This document shows, one piece after another, positions 6,788-15,601 of a stretch of 64,000 bases of DNA. Made by a program: the position numbers and the translations under genes. Origin of the DNA: Aquabacter spiritensis (lineage in GTDB: Bacteria; Pseudomonadota; Alphaproteobacteria; Rhizobiales; Xanthobacteraceae); NCBI RefSeq assembly GCF_004346185.1, contig NZ_SMAI01000001.1, forward strand, positions 558,001-622,000, written 5' to 3'. The stretch's first letter is position 1. Each line of letters starts with the position of its first letter. A model generated the notes under the pieces. That model saw only the letters and a program-made list of their open reading frames with translations, was not told the origin of the DNA and searched no databases.

Positions 6788-8029
6788 ATGCCCCGCTCGG
6801 CGCCCTCGACCTCGTCCGCCGCCCCCGCCGAACCGCTGCTCGTGATCGGCAACGGCATGGCGGCGGCGCGGCTCTGCGAGGAGCTGGTGCGCCGGGCGCC
6901 GGGCCGCCACGCCGTCACCGTGATCGGCGCCGAGCCGCACCTCGCTTATAACCGCGTGCTGCTGTCCGACGTGCTCGCCGGGCGCACCGGGCGCGCCGAG
7001 ATCACGCTGCACGACGCGGATTGGTGGCGCGCCCACGGCATCGGCGTGATCGCCGGCATGCCGGCGACCGCGATCGACCGCGTGGGCCGCGCCGTCGTCC
7101 TCGCCGACGGCCGGCGCCTGCCCTTCGCCCGCCTCGTTCTGGCGACCGGCTCCGACGCGATCCGGCTGCCGCTGCCCGGCGGCGATTTGCCGGGCGTCAC
7201 CACCTTCCGCGACATGGCCGATGTCGAGACCCTGCTGTCCGCCGCCCGGCCGGGCGTGCGCGCCGTGGTGATCGGCGGCGGCCTGCTCGGCATCGAGGCG
7301 GCGAGCGGCCTCGCCCGCGCCGGCGTCGAAACAACCCTGGTTCATCTCATGGACCGGCTGATGGAACGCCAGCTCGATCCCCGCGCCGCCGATTTGCTGT
7401 GCCGAGCGGTGGCGGCGCAGGGCATCACCGTGGTGCTGGGCGCGGCGAGCGCCGCCATCGAGGGCGACGGCCGGGTCGCGGCGCTGCGGCTCGCGGACGG
7501 GCGCCGCCTGCCCGCCGATCTCCTGGTGATGGCCTGCGGCGTTACGCCGAAGATCGGGCTCGCCATGGCGGCCGGGCTCGCCTGCCGGCGCGGCATCCTG
7601 GTCGACGATACGCTCGCGACCGACGACCCCGCCATCTTCGCCATCGGCGAATGCGCCGAGCATCGCGGCGCCTGCTACGGGCTCGTCGCCCCGGCCTATG
7701 AGCAGGCGGAGGTGCTCGCGCGGCGCCTCGCCGGGGAGGACGCGGCCTATCCCGGCAGCGTCGTGTCGACCCATCTGAAGGTCTCCGGCGTGTTCGTCTT
7801 CTCGGCCGGGGACATCGCCGCGCCGGGCGAGGAAATCGTCCTCGCCGATCCCGGCCTCGGCCTCTACCGGCGCCTCGTGCTTCGCGACGGGCGCCTCGTC
7901 GCCGCCGTGCTCTATGGCGACACCGCAGACGGCCCCTTCTATCTCGACCTCATCACGAACCGCACCCCCATCGCCGCGATCCGCGCCGACCTGGCCTTCG
8001 GCCGGCTCGCCTGCGCACGCGTGGCGTAG
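6788..8029 (+). CDS. FAD-dependent NAD(P)H oxidoreductase of nitrate assimilation (NasC/NirB-N-terminal-like)
   Basis: 413 aa. Two Rossmann folds are visible: FAD-binding VIGNGMAAARLCEEL near residue 20 and NAD(P)H-binding VVIGGGLLGIEAASGL near residue 160. The second FAD contact is AIFAIGECAEHRG. This is the organisation of the N-terminal half of NirB and of the NasC/NasB electron-transfer subunits. It has no [2Fe-2S] or sirohaem domain. It probably passes electrons from NAD(P)H to NasA, NirA or the globin; which partner cannot be read from sequence. Six bases separate it from the globin gene. Confidence 0.85.
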   Translation: MPRSAPSTSSAAPAEPLLVIGNGMAAARLCEELVRRAPGRHAVTVIGAEPHLAYNRVLLSDVLAGRTGRAEITLHDADWWRAHGIGVIAGMPATAIDRVGRAVVLADGRRLPFARLVLATGSDAIRLPLPGGDLPGVTTFRDMADVETLLSAARPGVRAVVIGGGLLGIEAASGLARAGVETTLVHLMDRLMERQLDPRAADLLCRAVAAQGITVVLGAASAAIEGDGRVAALRLADGRRLPADLLVMACGVTPKIGLAMAAGLACRRGILVDDTLATDDPAIFAIGECAEHRGACYGLVAPAYEQAEVLARRLAGEDAAYPGSVVSTHLKVSGVFVFSAGDIAAPGEEIVLADPGLGLYRRLVLRDGRLVAAVLYGDTADGPFYLDLITNRTPIAAIRADLAFGRLACARVA

Positions 8030-8041
8030 AAGGCAAGACAC

Positions 8042-9799
8042 ATGAGCGGCGATTTCACCATCGACCAGAAGCGCTATCTTGAGGGCTTCGTCTCCGGCGC
8101 CCAGGCGGTCCGCACGGCGCGAACCGGGCCGGGCGCCGCGCCTGCCGTGCCGACCGGGCCGGACGCGGCCAGCCACGCCGCCATGGCCCGCACCGAGGCC
8201 GAGGGCCGCAAGCTCTGCCCGGAGGAGAAGGCAAAGCGCGAAGAACTCGGGCTCGACAGCTATTCGCGCATGAAGGATGCCGCCGCGGCCGGCGCATTCC
8301 CGAAGGGCGCAGACATCCTGCGCTGGAAATATCATGGGCTGTTCTATGTCGCCCCGGCGCAGGACAGCTTCATGTGCCGCCTGCGCATGCCGAACGGCAT
8401 CCTCACGCATTGGCAGATGCGCGGCATCGCCGACATCGCGCAGGCGCATGGCGGCGCCTATGCCGACGTGACCACCCGCGCCAATCTCCAGATCCGCGAC
8501 ATTCCCGCGACCGACGGGGTGATCCTGCTGGAGACGCTGGTCGATCTCGGCCTCACCGCAAAGGGCTCGGGCGCCGACAATATCCGCAACGTCACCGGCA
8601 CCCCGACGGCCGGCATCGACCCGCAGGAACTGCTCGACACCCGGCCCTATGCCCGGGAGTGGCACCATTACATCCTGAACAATCGCGACATGTACGGGCT
8701 GCCACGCAAGTTCAATGTCGCCTTCGACGGCGCGGGACGGATCGGCGCGCTGGAGGACACCAACGATATCGGCTTCCAGGCGGTCGAGGTGGCGGACGGG
8801 TTCGGCCTTGCGCCGGGCATCTGGTTCCGCCTCGCCCTCGGCGGCATCACCGGCCACCGCGACTTCGCCCGCGACACCGGCATCGTCGTCCGGCCGGCGG
8901 ACGCGACCAAGGTCGCCGCCGCCATCGTCCGGGTCTTCATCGAGAGCGGCGACCGCACCGACCGCAAGAAGGCGCGGCTGAAATACGTCCTCGACACCTG
9001 GGGCTTCGCGAAATTTCTCGCCGCGGTCGAGGCCAAGCTCGGCGCCGCCCTCCCCCGCTGCCCCGCCGAGGCCGTTGCACCGCGTCCCGAGCCGGACCGG
9101 ATGGCGCATCTCGGCGTGCATCCCCAGAAGCAGCCGGGGCTGAACTGGATCGGCGTGGGACTGCCCGTCGGCCGCATGACGTCGGCACAGATGCGCGGCC
9201 TCGCCGACGTTGCGGCCGGCATGGGCGACGGCGATCTGCGGCTCACGGTCTGGCAGAATGTGCTGATCTCCGGCATCCCCGACGCCCATGTCGCGGCGGC
9301 GGCGGAGGTGATCGCGGGGCTCGGCCTCACCGCCGCGCCCGACGCGCTCCAGGCCGGCCTTGTCGCCTGCACCGGTGCGAAGGGTTGCCGCTTCGGCAAT
9401 GCCGACACCAAGGGCACGGCGCGCGCCATTGCCGCGCATTGCGGGCCGCGGCTCGCGCTCGACCAGCCGGTCAACATCCATGTCACCGGCTGCCACAATT
9501 CCTGCGCCCAGCATTATATCGGCGATATCGGGCTGATCGGCGCGCGGGTGGCGGTCAATGACGAGGGCGACACGGTCGACGGCTATCATCTGCTGGTGGG
9601 CGGCGGCTTCGGCAGCGCCGCGGCGCTCGGCGACGAACTCTATCGCGACCTCCCCGCCGCCGAGGTGCCGCGCCGGGTCGAGGGCCTGCTCAGGGCCTGG
9701 CTCGCGCACCGGCTTCCCGGCGAAGCCTTCGCCGCCTTCACCCGCCGGATCCCGGCCGACACCCTGACATCGCTCGCCGCCGCGGAGCCTGCGGAATGA
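8042..9799 (+). CDS. nirA: Assimilatory nitrite reductase, sirohaem [4Fe-4S] type
   Basis: 585 aa. It contains two ferredoxin-like/sirohaem half-domain repeats (TTRANLQIR in the first; LTVWQNVLI in the second). The cluster ligands are Cys443 and Cys449 in CTGAKGC, and Cys484 and Cys488 in CHNSC. The family reduces nitrite to ammonium with six electrons, usually from ferredoxin. The length fits NirA and not the much longer NirB. Sirohaem synthesis genes are not in the window. The stop overlaps the next start by ATGA, which couples translation to the flavoprotein-like reductase and suggests that protein is its electron donor. Confidence 0.92.
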   Translation: MSGDFTIDQKRYLEGFVSGAQAVRTARTGPGAAPAVPTGPDAASHAAMARTEAEGRKLCPEEKAKREELGLDSYSRMKDAAAAGAFPKGADILRWKYHGLFYVAPAQDSFMCRLRMPNGILTHWQMRGIADIAQAHGGAYADVTTRANLQIRDIPATDGVILLETLVDLGLTAKGSGADNIRNVTGTPTAGIDPQELLDTRPYAREWHHYILNNRDMYGLPRKFNVAFDGAGRIGALEDTNDIGFQAVEVADGFGLAPGIWFRLALGGITGHRDFARDTGIVVRPADATKVAAAIVRVFIESGDRTDRKKARLKYVLDTWGFAKFLAAVEAKLGAALPRCPAEAVAPRPEPDRMAHLGVHPQKQPGLNWIGVGLPVGRMTSAQMRGLADVAAGMGDGDLRLTVWQNVLISGIPDAHVAAAAEVIAGLGLTAAPDALQAGLVACTGAKGCRFGNADTKGTARAIAAHCGPRLALDQPVNIHVTGCHNSCAQHYIGDIGLIGARVAVNDEGDTVDGYHLLVGGGFGSAAALGDELYRDLPAAEVPRRVEGLLRAWLAHRLPGEAFAAFTRRIPADTLTSLAAAEPAE

Positions 9800-11412
9800 T
9801 CCTCCAATCGCCTCCCGCCGTGGTGCCCTATCTCCCCGAAAGTGCACCCTTCACGCCCGAACAGCGGGCCTGGCTCAACGGCTTCTTCGCCGGAATCTTC
9901 TCGGCCGATGCTGCGCCCGGCGCGACCGCCCTGTCGGCGGAAGCTTCCGCCGCTTTGATGCCCGGAGGCCCCGCCGCAGCGGCCGAAGACGACGGCGCGC
10001 CCTGGCACGACGCCGCGATGCCGCTCGGCGAGCGCATGAAGCTGGCCGAGGGCCGGCCGCTGGCGCGGCGCATGATGGCCGCGATGGCCCAGCAGGATTG
10101 CGGACAGTGCGGCTATCTCTGCGAGACCTATTCCAAGGCGATCGCCGACGGCACCGAGACCGCGCTCAATCTCTGCGCCCCCGGCGGCAAGGAGACGCTG
10201 CGCATGCTCAAGGCGCTCGCGGCCGAGCAAAGCGCGGACGGCGCCGCGCCCACCGCAGCGCCCGCCGCTTCGGCACCGCCCGTCGCGGCCCCCGCCGCGC
10301 CGCGCGGCACCCGCGAAAATCCCGGCGAGGTGACCTTTCTCGGCCGCACCCGGCTCAACAAGGACGGCTCGGCCAAGGAGACCTGGCACATCGAGTTCGA
10401 TCTCGCCGGGTCCGGCATCGATTACGCGGCGGGCGACAGTTTAGGCCTGTTCCCGGTCAATGATCCCGGTCTCGTCGCGGCGGTGCTGGCGGCACTCGAC
10501 GCTCCCGCCGATTATCCGGTCGGCGAAACCACGCTCGGGGCGGCGCTGAGCCACGGCGTCTGTCTCAAATCGGCACCCGACGCGCTGTTCACCCTGTTCT
10601 CCTATCTCACCGGCGGCACCCGGAAGGCGAAGGCCCGCGCGCTCGCGGCGGGCGAGGATCCCGACGGCGACGCCGCGACCCTCGACGTCCTCGCCGCGCT
10701 GGAGAAATTCGCCGGGACCCGGCCCGATCCCGAGGCGGTGATCGAATGTCTCGAACCGCTCCAGCCGCGGCTCTATTCGATCTCCTCCAGCCCGAAAGCG
10801 ACGCCCGGCCGGCTCTCTTTGACGGTGGACGCGGTGCGTTATGAGGCCGGTGGCCGCACCCGGCTCGGCGTCTGCTCCACCTTTCTCGGCGGACGGGTGC
10901 CGCCGGGCACGCGGATGAAGGCCTATCTGCAGAAGGCCCACGGCTTCGGCCTGCCGGCGGAGTCCGCGCGCCCGATCATCATGGTCGGGCCGGGCACCGG
11001 CATCGCGCCGTTCCGCGCCTTCCTGCACGAGCGCATGGCGACCCGCGCACCGGGCCGGAACTGGCTGTTCTTCGGCCATCAGCGGCGCGACACGGATTTC
11101 TTCTACGAGGACGAGCTCGCAGGGCTGCAGGCGGCGGGCGTGCTGACCCGGCTCGACACCGCCTGGTCGCGCGACGGCGCGGAGAAGGTCTATGTCCAGG
11201 ACCGCATCCGCCAAGCGGGAGCGGAACTTTGGGCCTGGCTCTCGGACGGCGCGCATTTCTATATTTGCGGCGACGCCCAGCGCATGGCGAAGGATGTCGA
11301 GGCCGCATTGGTCGATGTGGCTGCGGCGCAGGGTGGCCTCGCGCGCGCGGCGGCGGCGAACTTCCTCGCCGATCTGAAGAAAGCCGGCCGCTATCAGGCC
11401 GACGTCTATTGA
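9796..11412 (+). CDS. CysJ-like reductase with an N-terminal [4Fe-4S] motif and no flavodoxin domain
   Basis: 538 aa. Residues about 200-538 match the FAD/NADPH module of sulfite reductase flavoprotein: RLYSISSSP and GVCSTFL for FAD, GPGTGIAPFRAFL and the C-terminal YQADVY for NADPH. The FMN flavodoxin domain that normally precedes it is absent. In its place, near residues 95-125, is C-x2-C-x3-C-x17-C (DCGQCGYLC...LNLC), a probable Fe-S cluster. A low-complexity Ala/Pro linker (about 148-173) joins the two. It probably carries NADPH electrons through FAD and the Fe-S cluster to NirA or NasA. Annotation pipelines tend to call such proteins sulfite reductase subunit alpha. Confidence 0.85.
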   Translation: MILQSPPAVVPYLPESAPFTPEQRAWLNGFFAGIFSADAAPGATALSAEASAALMPGGPAAAAEDDGAPWHDAAMPLGERMKLAEGRPLARRMMAAMAQQDCGQCGYLCETYSKAIADGTETALNLCAPGGKETLRMLKALAAEQSADGAAPTAAPAASAPPVAAPAAPRGTRENPGEVTFLGRTRLNKDGSAKETWHIEFDLAGSGIDYAAGDSLGLFPVNDPGLVAAVLAALDAPADYPVGETTLGAALSHGVCLKSAPDALFTLFSYLTGGTRKAKARALAAGEDPDGDAATLDVLAALEKFAGTRPDPEAVIECLEPLQPRLYSISSSPKATPGRLSLTVDAVRYEAGGRTRLGVCSTFLGGRVPPGTRMKAYLQKAHGFGLPAESARPIIMVGPGTGIAPFRAFLHERMATRAPGRNWLFFGHQRRDTDFFYEDELAGLQAAGVLTRLDTAWSRDGAEKVYVQDRIRQAGAELWAWLSDGAHFYICGDAQRMAKDVEAALVDVAAAQGGLARAAAANFLADLKKAGRYQADVY

Positions 11413-11469
11413 GGGGGGCGGGATGGGCAATGCCACCATGTCGGCGCGCGGCACGATGAGGCGCGCGCG

Positions 11470-14145
11470 ATGAATGCGCTCGCCGATCCCGGCGCGGTGC
11501 GCACCACCTGCCCTTATTGCGGCGTCGGCTGCGGCCTCCTCGCGACCCCCGACGCGGCAGGCGGCGCCGCGATCGCGGGGGACGCGGTCCATCCGGCGAA
11601 TTTCGGCCGCCTCTGCTCCAAGGGCGCGGCGCTCGGCGAGACGATCGGCCACGAAACCCGACTGATCGAGCCGATGATGCGGCACGGCGAGGGCCCGCTC
11701 GGGCCGGTCTCCTGGGACGCCGCCCTCGACCGCGTCGCGGACGGTCTGCGATCGACCCTGGCGCGCCACGGCCCGGAGGCGATCGCCTTCTATCTCTCGG
11801 GCCAGCTCCTGACCGAGGATTATTACGCCGCCAACAAGCTCGCCAAGGGCTTCCTCGGCACCGCCAATGTCGACACCAATTCCCGCCTGTGCATGGCCTC
11901 CTCGGTCGCCGGCCACAAGCGCGCCTTCGGCTCGGACACCGTGCCGGGCAGCTATGAGGATCTCGATGCGGCCGATCTGATCGTGCTCGTCGGATCCAAT
12001 GCCGCCTGGTGCCATCCGGTCCTGTTCCGCCGCATGGCGGCCGCCCGCGCGGCGCGCGGCACCAGGATCGTGGTGATCGATCCGCGCCGCACCGCCACCG
12101 CCGACGAGGCCGACCTCGTCCTGCCGATCGCCCACGGCACCGATACCGATCTGTTCTGCGGCCTTCTGGTCCATCTGGCCGACACCGGCGGCATCGATGC
12201 GGCCTATGTGGCGGCCCACACCCAGGGTCTCGATGCCGCGCTCGCCGCCGCCCGCACGCGCGTGCCCGACATCACAGCGACCGCGCGCGCGACCGGCCTG
12301 GCCGAGGCGGACGTCGCCCGCTTCTTCGCCTGGTTCCGCGAGACCGCCCGCAGCGTCACGTGCTATTCGCAGGGCGTGAACCAGTCGGCGCACGGCACCG
12401 ACAAGGTCAATGCGATCCTCAACTGCCATCTCGCGACCGGCCGCATCGGCCGGCCCGGCATGGGGCCGTTCTCGCTGACCGGCCAGCCCAACGCGATGGG
12501 CGGACGCGAGGTCGGCGGCCTCGCCAATCAGCTCGCCGCCCATATGGGCTTCTCGCCGCCCGAAGTGGACCGGGTGCGCCGCTTCTGGGACGCGCCGGCC
12601 ATGGCGGCGAGCGAGGGCCTGAAGGCGGTCGACATGTTCGCCGCGATCGGACGGGGCGAGATCAAGGCGCTGTGGGTGATGGGCACCAATCCGGCGGTCA
12701 GCCTGCCGCGGGCCGATGCGGTGCGCGCCGCGCTCGGCCGCCTCGATCTGTTCGTCCTGTCGGAGAATGTGCGGACCAACGACACCGCCGCCTGCGCGCC
12801 GCATGTCGTGCTGCCGGCCGCCGCCTGGGGCGAGAAGGACGGCACCGTCACAAATTCCGAGCGGCGCATCTCGCGCATGCGCCCCTTCCTCGACCGGCCC
12901 GCGGGCGTTCGCCCGGATTGGTGGGCGCTGGCGCAGGTGGCGCGGCGGCTCGGCTTCGGCGCCGCCTTCGCCTGGACCCGGCCGGCCGACATATTCCGCG
13001 AGCATGCGGCGCTCTCCGGCTTCGAGAATGGCGGCACCCGCGACTTCGACATTTCCGCGCTCGCCGGCCTCTCGGATGCCGCCTATGAGACGCTGGAGCC
13101 GGTGCAATGGCCGCTGCCGGCCGGCGGAGGGGCGACCGCGCGCCTGTTCGCCGAAGGCGGCTTCTTCACCCCCGACCGCCGTGCCCGCCTCGTCGTGCCC
13201 GCCACCGCCGCGCCCCCCGCAGGGGAAGCGGAGCATCCGTTCCTGCTCAATACCGGCCGCATCCGCGACCAATGGCACACCATGACGCGCACCGGCCTGT
13301 CGCCGCGCCTCTCGGCCCATCTGACCGCGCCGTTCGTCGCGGTCCATCCCGACGATGCCGCGCCGCTCGGCCTCGCCGAGGGCGACCTCGCCACGGTGGC
13401 GACGCGCCACGGCCGCGCGGTGCTGGAAGTGCGGGGCGATGCCGGGCAGCCGCGGGGCACGCTGTTCGCGCCGATCCATTGGAGCGCGGCCAATGCCTCC
13501 CACGGCCGGGTCGGGGCGCTGGTGCACGACGCGCGCGATCCGATTTCCGGCCAGCCCGATTCCAAGGCGACGCCCGCCACCCTCGCCGCCTATGCCGCGC
13601 CGTATCGCGGCTTCATCCTCGCCCGCACCGCTTTGGCGCCGCCGCCGGGAAGCTGGTGGGCGCGCCTGCCGGTCGCAGGCGGCCATGCCTGGCGCATCGC
13701 CGGGGGCGACGGCCCCGACCTGTGGCGCGATTGGGCGCGCGGACAGGTCGGTGCCGCCGCCTTGGCCGAGTTCTCGGACCTCTCCGGCGGCCAGTATCGC
13801 GCCGCCGCCTTCGACACCAATGGCCGCCTCAGCTTCGCCCTTATGATCGGGCCGAAGGGTGCCGTCCCCGCCTGGGACGCGCTGAAGGACCTTCTGGCGG
13901 GGGACCGCGTCGGCGAGGCCGACCGGAGGCTGATCCTGTCCGGACGTTCCGGGGCAGGAACCATGCCTTCGGGCCCCCTGGTCTGCGCCTGCTTCGGGGT
14001 CGCCCGCGATGCTATTGCGGCGGCGATCCGCGCCGGAGCGCACGACGCGGCGGCGGTCGGGGCGGCGCTGAAAGCGGGGACCAATTGCGGCTCCTGCCTG
14101 CCGGAGGTGCGCGCTTTGATCGCCGAAACCCTGCAACCGGCCTGA
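11470..14145 (+). CDS. nasA: Assimilatory nitrate reductase catalytic subunit
   Basis: 891 aa molybdenum bis-MGD enzyme that reduces nitrate to nitrite in the cytoplasm. The N-terminal [4Fe-4S] cluster uses Cys14, Cys17, Cys21 (CPYCGVGC) and Cys49 (RLCSKG). The molybdopterin oxidoreductase domain follows (NVDTNSRLCMAS, GTNPAVSLPRAD) with the MGD-binding domain at about 580-690. The C-terminal 50 residues are a BFD-like [2Fe-2S] domain (CACFG ... NCGSC), as in NasA proteins that take electrons from a separate reductase. No signal peptide. The last gene of the operon. Confidence 0.95.
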   Translation: MNALADPGAVRTTCPYCGVGCGLLATPDAAGGAAIAGDAVHPANFGRLCSKGAALGETIGHETRLIEPMMRHGEGPLGPVSWDAALDRVADGLRSTLARHGPEAIAFYLSGQLLTEDYYAANKLAKGFLGTANVDTNSRLCMASSVAGHKRAFGSDTVPGSYEDLDAADLIVLVGSNAAWCHPVLFRRMAAARAARGTRIVVIDPRRTATADEADLVLPIAHGTDTDLFCGLLVHLADTGGIDAAYVAAHTQGLDAALAAARTRVPDITATARATGLAEADVARFFAWFRETARSVTCYSQGVNQSAHGTDKVNAILNCHLATGRIGRPGMGPFSLTGQPNAMGGREVGGLANQLAAHMGFSPPEVDRVRRFWDAPAMAASEGLKAVDMFAAIGRGEIKALWVMGTNPAVSLPRADAVRAALGRLDLFVLSENVRTNDTAACAPHVVLPAAAWGEKDGTVTNSERRISRMRPFLDRPAGVRPDWWALAQVARRLGFGAAFAWTRPADIFREHAALSGFENGGTRDFDISALAGLSDAAYETLEPVQWPLPAGGGATARLFAEGGFFTPDRRARLVVPATAAPPAGEAEHPFLLNTGRIRDQWHTMTRTGLSPRLSAHLTAPFVAVHPDDAAPLGLAEGDLATVATRHGRAVLEVRGDAGQPRGTLFAPIHWSAANASHGRVGALVHDARDPISGQPDSKATPATLAAYAAPYRGFILARTALAPPPGSWWARLPVAGGHAWRIAGGDGPDLWRDWARGQVGAAALAEFSDLSGGQYRAAAFDTNGRLSFALMIGPKGAVPAWDALKDLLAGDRVGEADRRLILSGRSGAGTMPSGPLVCACFGVARDAIAAAIRAGAHDAAAVGAALKAGTNCGSCLPEVRALIAETLQPA

Positions 14146-14247
14146 GGCCTGGCCGCTCCCCCTTTCGCGACGGCGAAATGTTTCTATTCTGCACCCGCCG
14201 CGGCCGGGACTTCCGATCCGGCCACGGCGCATTTTGCGGAGAGAACC

Positions 14248-14733
14248 ATGTCCATCTCAGTCGGCGACACTTTGCCCTCGGCCACCTTCCGCGTGAGCAC
14301 GGCCGATGGGCCGGTGCCCAAGACCACCGACGACGTCTTCAAGGGGCGGCGCGTGGTGCTGTTCGCGGTGCCGGGCGCCTTCACCCCGACCTGCCACAAG
14401 AACCACCTGCCCGGCTATGTCGCGCGCGCCGACGAATTCAAGGCGAAGGGCATCGACACCATCGCGGTCGTGTCGGTGAACGACCCGTTCGTGATGAGCG
14501 CGTGGGAGAAGGCCTCGGGCGCCGAGGGCAAGATCCTGTTCCTGGCCGACGGCGTCGCGGAATTCTCCAAGGCGCTCGATCTCACCTTCGACGGCTCCGC
14601 CGCCGGGCTCGGGCTGCGCTCCAAGCGCTATTCGATGCTGGTCGAAGACGGCGTCGTGAAGATTCTGAACGTCGAAGACGTGCCGTCCAAGGCCGACATT
14701 TCGAGCGCCCAGGCGCTGCTCGGCCAGATCTGA
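14248..14733 (+). CDS. Peroxiredoxin, Prx5/glutaredoxin-dependent type
   Basis: 161 aa, the usual length of the AhpC/TSA Prx5 subfamily. The peroxidatic Cys49 lies in PGAFTPTC, with Thr46 as the conserved partner. It reduces hydrogen peroxide and organic hydroperoxides in the cytoplasm. No fused glutaredoxin domain and no second cysteine at the usual resolving position were seen, so an external thiol would resolve the sulfenic acid. Ribosome site CGGAGAG. The gene stands alone between nasA and a terminator-like hairpin. Confidence 0.92.
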   Translation: MSISVGDTLPSATFRVSTADGPVPKTTDDVFKGRRVVLFAVPGAFTPTCHKNHLPGYVARADEFKAKGIDTIAVVSVNDPFVMSAWEKASGAEGKILFLADGVAEFSKALDLTFDGSAAGLGLRSKRYSMLVEDGVVKILNVEDVPSKADISSAQALLGQI

Positions 14734-14747
14734 CCAGCCGCATGCCG

Positions 14748-14773
14748 CCCCATGGCCGTCCGCGGCCATGGGG
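14748..14773. terminator. Hairpin between convergent peroxiredoxin and DUF465 genes
   Basis: CCCCATGGCCG pairs perfectly with CGGCCATGGGG around a four-base loop, 15 bases after the peroxiredoxin stop codon. It lacks a T-run on either strand, so termination is inferred from its position between two convergent genes. Confidence 0.5.
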
Positions 14774-14782
14774 AGCGGCGGG

Positions 14783-14989
14783 TCAGGCGATGATGTCGGG
14801 GAAGAGTTCGTCCTCGAGATGGGTGATGCGGTCGCGCAACTGGAGCTTTCGCTTCTTCAGCCGCTGAATCTGCAGAATGTCCGACCCCGTCACCGCCATC
14901 AGCGCGGAGATCGCGGCGTCGAGATCCCGATGTTCCTGGCGCAGACGCTCCAGGAGCGTGCGCAACTCGCGTTCCTCGTCGCTGGTCAT
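14783..14989 (-). CDS. DUF465 (YdcH-like) small coiled-coil protein
   Basis: 68 aa, almost wholly helical: two heptad-rich helices rich in Arg, Leu and Glu with the family-typical turn LKKRKLQLRDRI followed by HLEDEL. Function is unknown in the family. A second, related protein is encoded on the opposite strand 300 bases away, so the two form a head-to-head pair. Confidence 0.82.
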   Translation of the reverse strand: MTSDEERELRTLLERLRQEHRDLDAAISALMAVTGSDILQIQRLKKRKLQLRDRITHLEDELFPDIIA

Positions 14990-15290
14990 TCAGGAATCCG
15001 CAGCGCTCCATCGGGCCGATGGCTAGCGAATATGGCATGGGCGGCCGCACCTGCAAGCGCTTGTTCGGCGCCGCCCCCGCCGAATCCGCCACACACACGC
15101 CTCGGTGGCATTTCTTCATTTCGAAACAATGCCTTGAACGCCTCTGCCATGACGCCGCGCGCGCGGCGGACAAGGAGCGTTCGAAACCCGGCCGTGCTGC
15201 GCCGCAGCGTCTTTCGTTACCCCAGGGTGGTCGACTCTTCGCCGCCTCCATGACAGACTGATGTCCGTTGCAGACACGGAGACGCGCCTT
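14990..15290. other. Intergenic region between two divergent DUF465 genes
   Basis: No convincing gene was found here. Short open frames on both strands lack ribosome sites and family resemblance. The stretch must hold two divergent promoters, but no promoter could be placed with confidence. Confidence 0.5.
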
Positions 15291-15470
15291 ATGTCCGTCC
15301 AGTCGCACATTGCAGAGCTTCAGCGTCGTCACGCGGCTCTCGAGACTGAAATCAACAAGGAACTCGCCCATCCGGCGACCGATCCGCTCCGGCTCGCCGA
15401 GCTGAAGCGCCGCAAACTCGTCCTGAAGGACGAGATCCGGCGCCTCGTCGGACCCGTCACGGTCCACTGA
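15291..15470 (+). CDS. DUF465 (YdcH-like) small coiled-coil protein
   Basis: 59 aa beginning MSVQSHIAELQRRH, the typical start for this family, with GGAGA placed 8 bases upstream; an in-frame ATG at 15261 lacks a ribosome site. Residues LAELKRRKLVLKDEIRRL form the conserved second helix. The protein is a short antiparallel coiled coil of unknown role, probably oligomeric. It is related to, but clearly diverged from, the protein at 14783-14989. Confidence 0.85.
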   Translation: MSVQSHIAELQRRHAALETEINKELAHPATDPLRLAELKRRKLVLKDEIRRLVGPVTVH

Positions 15471-15601
15471 CCGGCGGGGACGCGGGGACGGAGCCACGCG
15501 GCGTCGGTTTCGCCGTTCGTGGAGAGATCCTCCGTGCGCGGCGCGAACGGAATTCCGGGCTTGCCTTGCGCGCAGGTCGCCGGGTGCTCTAAGTCGGGCG
15601 C

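Noticed and set aside
6281-9847. 1188-codon minus-strand open frame opposite globin, FAD oxidoreductase and nirA
   Set aside because: No domain signature, low-complexity composition, and all three genes on the other strand have catalytic motifs.
10441-14232. 1263-codon minus-strand open frame opposite nasA
   Set aside because: Same codon-bias shadow; nasA carries all its cofactor ligands in the other strand.
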